23,528 nucleotides of DNA from an uncultured Alistipes sp. Lineage in GTDB: Bacteria > Bacteroidota > Bacteroidia > Bacteroidales > Rikenellaceae. Location: the NCBI GenBank assembly GCA_900546005.1, contig URBJ01000032.1:1-23528 (forward strand), written 5' to 3'. Position 1 is the stretch's first letter, and each line of letters starts with the position of its first letter. A program made the position numbers and the translations under genes. Under the pieces are notes generated by a model. The model searched no databases. It was not told the origin of the DNA and saw nothing but the letters and a program-made list of their open reading frames with translations. Below are positions 1 through 7,277 of the stretch, in pieces.

Positions 1-172
1 CGAACAGCTGTGGGAGACGACGATGTCGCCTGCGAGCCGGATCCTTTATCAGGTGACGATCGAAAGTGCGGCAGAGGCTGATCGGATCTTCTCGATGCTG
101 ATGGGGGATGATGTTCCGCCGCGGCGTGAGTTTATCGAGAAGCATGCCCGGTACGCAAATATCGATATTTAG
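1..172 (+). CDS. gyrB: DNA gyrase subunit B, C-terminal fragment
   Basis: Only the last 56 residues lie in the window; the reading frame starts at base 2 and ends with TAG at 170-172. The peptide starts [10 protein letters not shown], contains [20 protein letters not shown] and ends in HARYANIDI. This is the conserved C-terminal tail (Toprim/C-terminal region) of type IIA topoisomerase B subunits. The ending with an NID tail resembles GyrB more than ParE, so gyrase (ATP-dependent negative supercoiling with GyrA) is preferred. The gene is truncated by the window edge, not broken. An 84-bp gap separates it from the next plus-strand gene, and no terminator is visible there, so read-through is possible. 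Confidence 0.88.
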   Translation, partial: EQLWETTMSPASRILYQVTIESAAEADRIFSMLMGDDVPPRREFIEKHARYANIDI

Positions 173-191
173 TCGGTCCATGGACGGAGGG

Positions 192-220
192 GTGTTCGTT
201 CAGGAGGAGTGTCCGTTCAG
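192..220 (+). repeat. short imperfect direct repeat in the gyrB-yqeY gap
   Basis: GTGTTCGTTCAG (192-203) recurs as GTGTCCGTTCAG (209-220), eleven of twelve bases identical and 17 bp apart. It lies just upstream of the A-rich leader of the next gene. It could be a binding site or chance; no function can be assigned. Confidence 0.3.
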
Positions 221-256
221 AGAGATTGAGATTTGTAATTAAAAAACAGATAAAAG

Positions 257-706
257 ATGAGTCTGGAGAAGGATATCAATGATGGAATCAAGGCAGCGAT
301 GTTGGCCAAGGAGAAGGTTCGTTTGGCTGCTTTGAGAGCCGTAAAGGCTGAGATTCTGTTGGCAAAAACGGCCGATGGTTCAGAGGATATTTCCGATGAC
401 AAGGTGTTGAAGATCATTCAAAAACTGGTTAAACAACGGAAAGAATCAGCTGCAGTGTACAGTCAAAACGGTCGGGAAGAGTTGGCAAAGAATGAACTGG
501 ATGAGGCTGCTGTGCTGGAGGTATATATGCCGAAACAGCTCTCTGGCGCAGAGCTGGAAAATGCGTTGAAGGCGATCATCGAACAGGTCGGTGCCACGTC
601 TCCAGCCGATATGGGCAAGGTGATGGGAGTCGCTACAAAGCAACTCGCCGGACAGGCCGATGGCCGTGCCATTTCGGAAGCAGTGAAGACTTTGCTGAAG
701 CGCTAA
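257..706 (+). CDS. GatB/YqeY domain-containing protein
   Basis: A 149-residue protein of the usual size for the family. The N-terminal helical half (MSLEKDINDGIKAAMLAKEK, then LAALRAVKAEI) and the C-terminal half with YMPKQLS, ADMGKVMG and ADGRAISEAVKTLL match the YqeY fold. That fold is homologous to the tRNA-interacting tail of the amidotransferase subunit GatB. Family members are cytoplasmic; a role in tRNA handling is proposed but not firmly established. The ATG at 257 is preceded by an A-rich leader (AATTAAAAAACAGATAAAAG) in place of a Shine-Dalgarno site, as is common in Bacteroidota. It follows gyrB in the same direction and ends at a bidirectional terminator. Confidence 0.9.
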   Translation: MSLEKDINDGIKAAMLAKEKVRLAALRAVKAEILLAKTADGSEDISDDKVLKIIQKLVKQRKESAAVYSQNGREELAKNELDEAAVLEVYMPKQLSGAELENALKAIIEQVGATSPADMGKVMGVATKQLAGQADGRAISEAVKTLLKR

Positions 707-724
707 TCTCGCGATAGAAACGAT

Positions 725-762
725 AAAGGAGCGATCTCGCCACGTGTGGGATCGCTCCTTTT
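725..762. terminator. bidirectional terminator between yqeY-like gene and rhaM
   Basis: AAAGGAGCGATC pairs with GATCGCTCCTTT across a 13-nt loop, with A residues on the left and T residues on the right. Plus-strand RNA ends in CUCCUUUU and minus-strand RNA in CUCCUUUAUC. It sits between two convergent genes and can serve both the yqeY-like gene (stop 706) and rhaM (stop 791). Confidence 0.85.
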
Positions 763-790
763 CGGTTGATAAGTGTAGTTATCTCCGGAA

Positions 791-1102
791 TTATTCCATG
801 TAGAATACCTCTTTCAAGGGAATCGATACTGGTGAGTTGTCTGGATTAACCTCCATGATGTCGGCCATATAGTCCCACCACTTCTTTACGATCGGGTTGG
901 TACCCAAATCTTGCGATCCGCTTTCGCCGGCCTGTTCCTGAACGGCAAACAACAGATTCGTCTCTTTGTCCCAGTAGATGTAGTAGTCACTGACTCCGGT
1001 TTCGCGAAGCAGTTTGACGAGTTCGGGCCAAATGGCGCGGTGACGTCTTTCGTACTCCACTTCACAACCGGGTTTGAGCTTCATTTTAAATGCACATTTC
1101 AT
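791..1102 (-). CDS. rhaM: L-rhamnose mutarotase
   Basis: A 103-residue cytoplasmic protein of normal RhaM length that interconverts the alpha and beta anomers of L-rhamnose, supplying the form used by the isomerase. The dimeric alpha/beta-barrel family is recognised by YERRHRAIWPE (Y17 and the proposed catalytic H21), the DYYIYW strand and KKWWDYM (W75, W76). It is the last gene of the rhamnose operon, downstream of rhaT, and its stop runs into a bidirectional terminator. A hairpin lies in the gap between it and rhaT. The leader contains AAACTTCAAAAC close to the ATG, a variant of the AACTTAAA element seen before rhaB and rhaA. Confidence 0.95.
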   Translation of the reverse strand: MKCAFKMKLKPGCEVEYERRHRAIWPELVKLLRETGVSDYYIYWDKETNLLFAVQEQAGESGSQDLGTNPIVKKWWDYMADIMEVNPDNSPVSIPLKEVFYME

Positions 1103-1126
1103 AGTTTTGAAGTTTTATTGGTTAAT

Positions 1127-1158
1127 GTAATCCGGGGCCTCTCGAGGCTCCGGATTAC
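1127..1158 (-). other. intercistronic hairpin rhaT-rhaM
   Basis: A 14-bp inverted repeat (1127-1140 with 1145-1158) has a 4-nt loop and one imperfect position (G.U as plus RNA, A.C as minus RNA). There is no T-run on the transcribed minus strand after the stem, so it is more likely an mRNA-stabilising or processing element than a strong intrinsic terminator. Confidence 0.7.
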
Positions 1159-1181
1159 AGATTAGGTTTTGTCTGTTTTCG

Positions 1182-2231
1182 TTAGTCGCCAAAGACCATT
1201 CTGATCAGTGGTTCGGCAAATGCAGCGAATATCAGCACGACCAAACCGATGACCAGTACGGTGATGGTTTTTCTGTTACAGCCTTTCCACTCCTTGAGGA
1301 TGATTCCCCAGACGTTGCTGAATACAACGTTGAGAGCCATCAGGATACAGAACGACAGGGTCATAAGCGCCTCGGAAGAGGTGAGGAATCCTTTACCGAT
1401 CGAAAGTCCGAAAAATTGGCTGTACCACAAAGCACCGGCCAAGAGGCAGAACAGTGCATTGTTGGCCCAAACATCGGTCTTTTTGTAGTCGCCCCATGTG
1501 TGGTTCTTCTGATTCTGATAGAAGCAGTAGATGGCATTGGTAACAAAACCACCCAACGTTACGAGGAACGTAGCGGGAAGGGTCTTGAAAATTTCGGCCG
1601 AATCGGGGAAGGAGACGCTTTTACCGAACTCCAGACCCACATTGAAACAGCCGCTCATGAAGCCGGCCAGCAGGGCGATCGTAATACCTTTCGGGAAATT
1701 GAAGTCCTTAACGGCAGCCTTTTTCTCCTCCTCGGAAAGTGAGGCGGATTTCATTGAGCCGGCGATACCGATAATGGCGATACCGATCAGCGTGATTACC
1801 ACGCCGGCAATCACCGATGCCGTAAGCTGCGAGAGGGCGTTCAGTTCGGGGAAGAAGATGTTGAGCAGCACCGGAGCCAAGATGGTTCCCAGACCGGCGC
1901 ATGTGCCGAGCGCGATGCTTTGTCCAAGTGCAACGCCCAGATAGCGCATCGACAATCCGAAGGTGAGTCCTCCGACTCCCCACAGTACACCGAAGAAGAT
2001 CGTCATCCAGATATTGAATGAGTTGCTTGCGGTGAACAGTTCGAACAGACTGTGTCCTGAAGGAACGGCGAGCAGTGCACCCAAGAACGGCAAGATGAGC
2101 CATGCGAAGACACCCTGTACGATCCAGTAGGATTCCCAGCTCCAACTCTTTATCTTATTGATCGGTACGTAACAGCTCGATTGGCCGAAACTTCCGATCG
2201 CAATGATCAATAAGCCTAATAGAATTTCCAT
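1182..2231 (-). CDS. rhaT: L-rhamnose-proton symporter
   Basis: A 349-residue integral inner-membrane protein with about ten hydrophobic segments, the size and layout of RhaT (drug/metabolite transporter superfamily), which imports L-rhamnose with H+. Recognisable family segments include the N-terminal IAIGSFGQSSCYVPINKIKS, WGVGGLTFGLSMRYLG, GTCAGLGT and SGCFNVGLEFGK, followed by LWYSQFFGLSIGKG. A charged cytoplasmic loop (SLSEEEKKAAVKDF) sits mid-protein. It lies between rhaA and rhaM with a hairpin on each side, consistent with one polycistronic unit. Confidence 0.95.
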   Translation of the reverse strand: MEILLGLLIIAIGSFGQSSCYVPINKIKSWSWESYWIVQGVFAWLILPFLGALLAVPSGHSLFELFTASNSFNIWMTIFFGVLWGVGGLTFGLSMRYLGVALGQSIALGTCAGLGTILAPVLLNIFFPELNALSQLTASVIAGVVITLIGIAIIGIAGSMKSASLSEEEKKAAVKDFNFPKGITIALLAGFMSGCFNVGLEFGKSVSFPDSAEIFKTLPATFLVTLGGFVTNAIYCFYQNQKNHTWGDYKKTDVWANNALFCLLAGALWYSQFFGLSIGKGFLTSSEALMTLSFCILMALNVVFSNVWGIILKEWKGCNRKTITVLVIGLVVLIFAAFAEPLIRMVFGD

Positions 2232-2258
2232 AAAGATCAGTAGTTTTATAACGAACCA

Positions 2259-2298
2259 TCCGTACGAGTGATTTTCCGATGAAAATCACTCGTACGGA
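2259..2298 (-). other. intercistronic hairpin rhaA-rhaT
   Basis: A perfect 18-bp inverted repeat (2259-2276 with 2281-2298) closes on the 4-nt loop CGAT. The arms begin TCCGTACGAG. It lies 22 bp after the rhaA stop and 27 bp before the rhaT start. No T-run follows on the minus strand, so partial termination, RNase processing or 3'-end protection of rhaA mRNA are all possible. Confidence 0.8.
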
Positions 2299-2320
2299 CA
2301 GATCATTCAGTTAGTCAATG

Positions 2321-3574
2321 TTATCTTTTCGAGGTAACTTCTTTCTCGTATTTTTCAACTTCTGCGATGTAGTCTTCAGCAACAGGAACGTTGTTGATGT
2401 AGCAGAAGTAGTCGTATACGGCAGCCCACGGCATGCTCTTGGCCTCTTCGAGGACAGCGAGACGTTGGAAGAGTTTGCCGTTTGCTTCGTAGTCGCGCAG
2501 TTTGTTGATCGGGGTCAACAGCGCTTGCAGGAAAGCCTTCTGTGTAGCACGGCTACCTACTACGTATGCACCGATACGGTTGATCGAAGCGTCGAAGTAG
2601 TCGAGACCGATATTGGTTTTTTCGAGTGCGTTAGCCCATACGATCTCTTGTGCGAGCAGTTGAACGCTGTCATTCAGGATCACTACGTGGTCGCTGTCCC
2701 AACGAACCGGACGGCTTACGTGCAGCATGATCTCCGGAGTGAAGAGCAGCATCGACGAGATCTTGTCGTAGGTCTCTTCGGTCGGGTGGAAGTGACCCAT
2801 ATCGAGCGTGCACATGATGTTGTTCTTCACGGCATAGCCCATGTAAAATTCGTGAGAACCTACCGTGTAGCTTTCGAGGCCTACACCGAATACCTTGCTC
2901 TCAACGGCATCCTTTACGTTCGGACATTTTACAGCGAAGATCTTGTCCAAAGAGTCTTTCAACAGGGAACGGTACAGATAGCGGTCTACGGTCAGGTCTT
3001 TCGAACCGTCGTGGATCCACAGGTTGTGGCAAGCCTTGCTTCCGAGTTGTTTACCCATCTCGTCTGCAATCTTACGGCTGCGGATCGTGTGTTCGATCCA
3101 GAAGTCGCGAATGCCTTTATCGCGGTTCGACAACGACTGATCACCGCTCTTCGGATGTGAGAAGCTGGTGCTGTTGAAGTCCAGTTTCATGTTGTTGGCT
3201 TTAGCCCAGTCGATCCAGCTCTGGAAGTGTTTGGGTTCGATCTGGTCGCGGTCTACCTTCTGGCCTCCGAAATCGCCGTAGATGGCGTGCAGGCTCAGAC
3301 GGTGGTTACCCGGCAACAGAGTCTTTACTTTTTCGATGTCTTGACGAACTTCGTCGATGTTACGAGCTTTGCCCGGATAGTTTCCGGTTGCCTGAATACC
3401 GCCAGAGAGTTGGCCGTCAGGATTTTCAAATCCGGTTACATCGTCCGTCTGCCAGCAGTGCAGCGACAGAGAAATGTTTGCGAGTTGTTTCAAAGCGGCT
3501 TCGGTATCGACGCCAATCTCTGCATAACGAGCTTTAGCAGCTTCGTATGCCTGTTTGATTTGTGCTTCTTTCAT
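2321..3574 (-). CDS. rhaA: L-rhamnose isomerase
   Basis: A 417-residue cytoplasmic TIM-barrel enzyme converting L-rhamnose to L-rhamnulose, at the usual family length. The metal-binding strand ends of the family are visible in order: GVGLESYTVGSHEF (Glu), CTLDMGHFHP (Asp and His), MLHVSRPVRWDSDHVV (His and Asp). The N-terminal CWQTDDVTGFE and GNYPGKARN segments are also typical. The start is supported by the leader AACTTAAAAC...CCGAAAGGACC before ATG, which includes a weak AAAGGA. It follows rhaB by 105 bp with a hairpin in the gap. Confidence 0.97.
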   Translation of the reverse strand: MKEAQIKQAYEAAKARYAEIGVDTEAALKQLANISLSLHCWQTDDVTGFENPDGQLSGGIQATGNYPGKARNIDEVRQDIEKVKTLLPGNHRLSLHAIYGDFGGQKVDRDQIEPKHFQSWIDWAKANNMKLDFNSTSFSHPKSGDQSLSNRDKGIRDFWIEHTIRSRKIADEMGKQLGSKACHNLWIHDGSKDLTVDRYLYRSLLKDSLDKIFAVKCPNVKDAVESKVFGVGLESYTVGSHEFYMGYAVKNNIMCTLDMGHFHPTEETYDKISSMLLFTPEIMLHVSRPVRWDSDHVVILNDSVQLLAQEIVWANALEKTNIGLDYFDASINRIGAYVVGSRATQKAFLQALLTPINKLRDYEANGKLFQRLAVLEEAKSMPWAAVYDYFCYINNVPVAEDYIAEVEKYEKEVTSKR

Positions 3575-3627
3575 GGTCCTTTCGGTTTTGTTTTAAGTTA
3601 AAGAATGAATTTTTCTATGCGTTTGAG

Positions 3628-3667
3628 AAAGGAGGGACCTCCCGGATAGTCGGAAAGTCTCTCCTTT
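3628..3667 (-). other. intercistronic hairpin rhaB-rhaA
   Basis: AAAGGAGGGAC (3628-3638) pairs with GTCTCTCCTTT (3657-3667), with one G.U (plus RNA) or A.C (minus RNA) position and an 18-nt loop. On the minus strand the stem ends in CUCCUUU followed by CUC, resembling a weak terminator that could cause partial read-through into rhaA. Confidence 0.65.
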
Positions 3668-3679
3668 TCATGATTTTGT

Positions 3680-5155
3680 CTATTTAATCAACGATTTGAT
3701 CCGGTCGTATGCAGCGTTCCATGCATCGGTATCTTCCGGAGTGAAGGTTTCGATCTCGATGGCGTCGCTGATCATGTCGCGCATCTCTTGGAGTGAGTTG
3801 ACGCAACCGGCGGCACGGGCCTGCAACATGATGTTGCCGATAGCTGTTCCTTCAGACGGACCGGCAACGACAGTTACTCCGGTCGAATTGGCTGTAAACT
3901 GGTTCAGCAGGCGGTTTTTGGCACCACCACCGATGATGTGCAGCCGTTCGATGGGGAATGGAGCCAATGAACGGAACTTGTCGAGAACGTTCTTGTATTT
4001 CAATGCCAGACTTTCGAAGATGCAACGGATCAGTTCCATGTGGTTTCTCGGAACCTTTTGTCCGGTCTTCTGGCAGAACTCTTTGATTGCCTTGATCATG
4101 CTGGGCGGATTGGCAAATGATTCGTCGTCCGGATCAATGAACGATTGGAACGGAGCGGCATCGCGAGCCATCTTGACGATCTCCGGATAGGTATATTCGA
4201 TTGCCTCTTTTCTCCACTCTTTGATACACTGTTCGAGAATCCACATACCCGTAATGTTCTTCAGCAGACGGGTCGTACCCTCTACACCGCCTTCGTTGGT
4301 GATGTTGAGCGTCGAAGTCTCTTCGGTAATGATCGGGTCTTTCACCTCGATACCCATCAGCGACCACGTTCCCGAGCTGAGGTAAGCGAACTTCTCGTTC
4401 TTTGCAGGAACTGCGGCTACGGCCGATGCCGTGTCGTGTCCGGCTACGGCGACAACGGGCAGCTTGCCTAATCCGGTTTCAGCAGCCAAGGCGTCGGTCA
4501 GCGTGCCGATGATGTAGCCCGGCATAACGATATTGCCGAAAAGATCGGGTTTTACGCCCATTTTTTCGAGCAGTTGAGTTTCGAACTTTTTGGTTCTCGG
4601 GTTCAGGATCTGAGATGTCGATGCGATCGTATATTCCACGACCTTTTTGCCTGTCAACATGTAGCTCAGTGCATCCGGAATGAAGAGGGCCTCTTTGGCT
4701 GCGTTCAACAGCGATGATTTGTCGCGTTTCATTGCGTAGAGCTGGTAAAGGCTGTTGAAGTTAAGGATCTGGATACCGGTCAGATCATAGACCTCCTTAC
4801 GAGGCATAACGTTTTTGAAATACTCCTCGGGTGCGCCCACGGTGTGTTGGTCACGATAGGCGTGGGGGATACCCAGAATCTGTCCGTCGTCGCCCAAGAA
4901 AACGAAATCGACGCCCCAAGTATCGATACCGATTGATGTGATTTCGACATCTTCTTTGGCTGCGGCGATCATGCCGGCTTTCAGATGTTCATACAGTGAG
5001 AAGATATTCCAATAAGCGTGTCCGTTCAGTTCGAGAATCTGATTGGGGAATCTCGTGAGCTCTTTCATCTGGAGTTTCCCTTCGTTCAGCGTTCCGAGGA
5101 TGGAACGGCCGCTGGTTGCTCCCAGATCGAAGGCCAGAAATGAGATTTGTTTCAT
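3680..5155 (-). CDS. rhaB: L-rhamnulokinase
   Basis: A 491-residue FGGY-family sugar kinase that phosphorylates L-rhamnulose to L-rhamnulose 1-phosphate with ATP. Domains in order: N-terminal FAFDLGATSGR-like phosphate loop (here LAFDLGATSGRS, residues 7-18), the substrate-side GIDTWGVDFVFL, the catalytic-region GHDTASAV, SSGTWSLMGIE, and the C-terminal nucleotide motif IIGGGAKNRLLNQF. Length is normal for RhaB. The ATG is preceded by AACTTAAAACGAAAACCG. It heads the metabolic part of the rhamnose operon, behind a long leader (about 190 nt) from a candidate promoter at 5349-5356 and an inverted repeat at 5371-5433. Confidence 0.96.
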   Translation of the reverse strand: MKQISFLAFDLGATSGRSILGTLNEGKLQMKELTRFPNQILELNGHAYWNIFSLYEHLKAGMIAAAKEDVEITSIGIDTWGVDFVFLGDDGQILGIPHAYRDQHTVGAPEEYFKNVMPRKEVYDLTGIQILNFNSLYQLYAMKRDKSSLLNAAKEALFIPDALSYMLTGKKVVEYTIASTSQILNPRTKKFETQLLEKMGVKPDLFGNIVMPGYIIGTLTDALAAETGLGKLPVVAVAGHDTASAVAAVPAKNEKFAYLSSGTWSLMGIEVKDPIITEETSTLNITNEGGVEGTTRLLKNITGMWILEQCIKEWRKEAIEYTYPEIVKMARDAAPFQSFIDPDDESFANPPSMIKAIKEFCQKTGQKVPRNHMELIRCIFESLALKYKNVLDKFRSLAPFPIERLHIIGGGAKNRLLNQFTANSTGVTVVAGPSEGTAIGNIMLQARAAGCVNSLQEMRDMISDAIEIETFTPEDTDAWNAAYDRIKSLIK

Positions 5156-5348
5156 CGGTTTTCGTTTTAAGTTTTATGTGTGAAAGAAAATATTTTAAGT
5201 TTCTACTTCTGTTTTGGCAGCGAAAGACTCCAAACCGGAACCATCGATTGGGGCTTGAGACGGGCCTCTCGCGCCTCTTTCGGTCTCCGTTTTGAAGTTT
5301 CGTACCGACCATGACTTCCGATGATAATTTATCGGGTCATTCGCGTAA

Positions 5349-5368
5349 CAAATATACCTAAAATTAGG
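5349..5368 (-). promoter_or_regulatory. candidate rhaB promoter -7 box with abutting palindrome
   Basis: On the minus strand TATATTTG (5356 to 5349) fits the Bacteroidota -7 consensus TAnnTTTG. Immediately upstream lies the palindrome CCTAA-AA-TTAGG (5357-5368). No clear TTTG -33 element is seen, which would suit an activator-dependent promoter. Transcription from here would give a leader of roughly 190 nt before rhaB. Confidence 0.5.
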
Positions 5369-5370
5369 GG

Positions 5371-5433
5371 TTGTCCGGTGAAAATATTGACATAAAAATT
5401 ATGTTTTTTGACATCAATATTTTCACCGGACAA
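5371..5433 (-). repeat. long inverted repeat between rhamnosidase gene and rhaB
   Basis: Two perfect 20-bp arms, 5371-5390 (starting TTGTCCGGTG) and 5414-5433 (ending CACCGGACAA), are separated by 23 bp. The spacer holds a smaller hairpin, ACATAA-AAA-TTATGT (5390-5404). It begins 15 bp after the rhamnosidase stop and lies just upstream of the candidate rhaB -7 box. It could be a terminator, an operator or a structured mRNA 3' end. No target-site duplication was seen around it. Confidence 0.8.
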
Positions 5434-5448
5434 CAACCCGGGAGTTTT

Positions 5449-7221
5449 CTATTTCTTGATTACCTTAACCCCTTTCGGAGCTTCGATTTTCGATTTGATC
5501 GAGCCGTCGGCCTGCTTGTCGTGACGGACTTTGATCACACCGTACGGAGTCGGAACGGTACCCTCTACCCATTGCAGATCGCCCAAGTGCGGTTCGACTT
5601 TGACCACCTTGCAACCCGGTTCTACGATCGATACCCCCAGTACGTATTCGCTCAACCATGCCGTAGGACCCGAAGCCCATCCGTGTGCAAAGCTGTGGCG
5701 GTACCCTTTGTAGCAGTAGTCGCCGTATGTTTTGTGTACGTCGATCTTGCCCGGAGGGGTCAATTCGTCGATGCGGGCAGCGTTTTTCTTCCAGTCGATG
5801 TTAAAGTCTTCCCAGAAGGTCGTGGCACCCAGATCGAGCATGCCGCCCCAGTAGTCTTTCATATTGTTGATCGCTCCGGTGTAGTCGCCGGCCAAGCCTT
5901 GTGCCTGAAGCATGTAGTAGCCGTAGAAGGTCGAGAAGTTCTTGGCTCCGCCGACACTCAGAACCTCTTTGTTCGCCTGTTCGGCAGGAATGATGCCGGC
6001 CAGAGCGATCAGGGCTGCTGATTGTTTCGAAGTGGTGTAGTCCGGAGTCACTTTCTTCATCCGGTTGGCGGTTTCGGTACATTGTGCGGCCAGCTCTTCG
6101 TCGCCGAGAGCGGTCATCATTTCGGCTCCGGCTTCGAGGGTCATCAGCATCAATGCATGCAGACCGGCATCGATCGCCTTCTGATCTTCACTGGTCGGCC
6201 AGTCGAGGAACCGTCCGCCACCGTCGAGGTGTTCATGACCCTCTGCGTCGACCTTCGACATCAGGATCTTGAGCAGATCGCCCAGATATTGCTGCTGCTC
6301 CTTGAGGTATTCCAGATTGCCGTGATATTTGTAGTAATCTCTGTGGATCAGTACCCACCACAACGAGTAGGAGCACATGCCGTTCATCCAACCCGGCAGA
6401 GGCGTTTCATCACGGGCAAAATCCAGTCCGCGCGAGAGGGCTTCGTTATCGCCGAATACGGCCAGTGCAGTGCGCACTTCCGGATGCAGGTCGCCCAACC
6501 ATACCAGACGGTCACGTTTGGGGGCCTCAACGAGAAATTCCTGCAGATTCAGATGCAGCGTGTAGGCTCCGGTCAGCCAGATGCTGTCCACGCGCGGGTC
6601 GCTCGAGTGGAACGATCCCAAGTAGGGTACATCGCGGTAAACGAGGCTTGCGCGAAGCTCTTTCAGCGGGAGTTCGATGTCGTCTTCCAACAGGTCGATG
6701 CGGACGAACCGGAAGCCGGAGTTACCCACTTCGCATACACCCAACCAAGGCAGTTCGATGGTGTAGTCGCGCATGGCGTGGTCGTTCGTGGCTCCGTTCT
6801 CTTCGGTGATTTCGCACATGGCTTCTCCGACCGATTCACCCAGACGGACGCGTACCTTAACCGGGTCTTTCGAGGCGCGGATGCAGGTAACGAACTGCAG
6901 TCCGCCGTGTATTTCGCGACCGAAGTCGAGCAGGATCGAAGGACGTTTACCCTCTTTCGCCGTGAGGACGCATTTCGGGGTATTGGCCGTAGTGGCTTGG
7001 CCGTTGCCCTGAAGCAGCAGATTTTCCGATCCGGAGATCAGCTCTTCGTTCTGCATCCAGACGATGCGCACGGGAGAGATGTAGGCACGGGTTCGCGTGT
7101 CGAACTGGGTCTTTTCCGCTACATCTTTTGGAAATACAGGAGGTAACGTCCCCTTACCCATGGGTTGCGCCTGAAGTGTGGCGGTGTACATGGCTAATGC
7201 ACAGATCAATACTTTTCTCAT
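5449..7221 (-). CDS. exported GH78-type alpha-L-rhamnosidase, divergent catalytic motif
   Basis: A 590-residue protein with a signal peptide (MRKVLICALAMYTATLQAQ). A beta-rich N-terminal part (ILLDFGREIHGGLQF, about 97-110) precedes an (alpha/alpha)6-type catalytic domain, which contains VEAPKRDRLVWLGD (231-244), TTFWEDFN (E471) and FAHGWASGPTAWLSEYVLG near the end. These are hallmarks of GH78-like rhamnosidases, which cut terminal alpha-L-rhamnose from glycans in the periplasm or outside. The usual D-x-x-x-RDER-x-GW-x-GD motif is altered here: the position normally holding the Glu acid reads RDR, one residue shorter. It lies 56 bp downstream of a second rhamnosidase, probably co-transcribed. 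Rhamnosidase activity is likely; exact linkage is unknown. Confidence 0.85.
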   Translation of the reverse strand: MRKVLICALAMYTATLQAQPMGKGTLPPVFPKDVAEKTQFDTRTRAYISPVRIVWMQNEELISGSENLLLQGNGQATTANTPKCVLTAKEGKRPSILLDFGREIHGGLQFVTCIRASKDPVKVRVRLGESVGEAMCEITEENGATNDHAMRDYTIELPWLGVCEVGNSGFRFVRIDLLEDDIELPLKELRASLVYRDVPYLGSFHSSDPRVDSIWLTGAYTLHLNLQEFLVEAPKRDRLVWLGDLHPEVRTALAVFGDNEALSRGLDFARDETPLPGWMNGMCSYSLWWVLIHRDYYKYHGNLEYLKEQQQYLGDLLKILMSKVDAEGHEHLDGGGRFLDWPTSEDQKAIDAGLHALMLMTLEAGAEMMTALGDEELAAQCTETANRMKKVTPDYTTSKQSAALIALAGIIPAEQANKEVLSVGGAKNFSTFYGYYMLQAQGLAGDYTGAINNMKDYWGGMLDLGATTFWEDFNIDWKKNAARIDELTPPGKIDVHKTYGDYCYKGYRHSFAHGWASGPTAWLSEYVLGVSIVEPGCKVVKVEPHLGDLQWVEGTVPTPYGVIKVRHDKQADGSIKSKIEAPKGVKVIKK

Positions 7222-7277
7222 TGTTGCTTTGAAATTGATAAAAATTTATTGGTGTTAAGTGATTGTGTTATGTAGTC

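Noticed and set aside
2318..3160. 280-codon plus-strand open frame opposite rhaA
   Set aside because: It mirrors rhaA on the other strand; rhaA is unmistakable and the antisense product has no recognisable family features.
4989..5312. 107-codon minus-strand open frame over the rhaB leader and 5' end
   Set aside because: Arginine-rich, low-similarity sequence running out of frame through the well-supported rhaB start; it looks like a shadow frame.
5371..5433. Insertion element or MITE formed by the 20-bp inverted arms
   Set aside because: Only 63 bp, no target-site duplication visible, and its placement fits a control element; kept as a regulatory finding instead.
6022..7146. 374-codon plus-strand open frame opposite the second rhamnosidase
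   Set aside because: A long antisense frame caused by codon bias of the rhamnosidase gene; no leader, promoter or family motif supports it.
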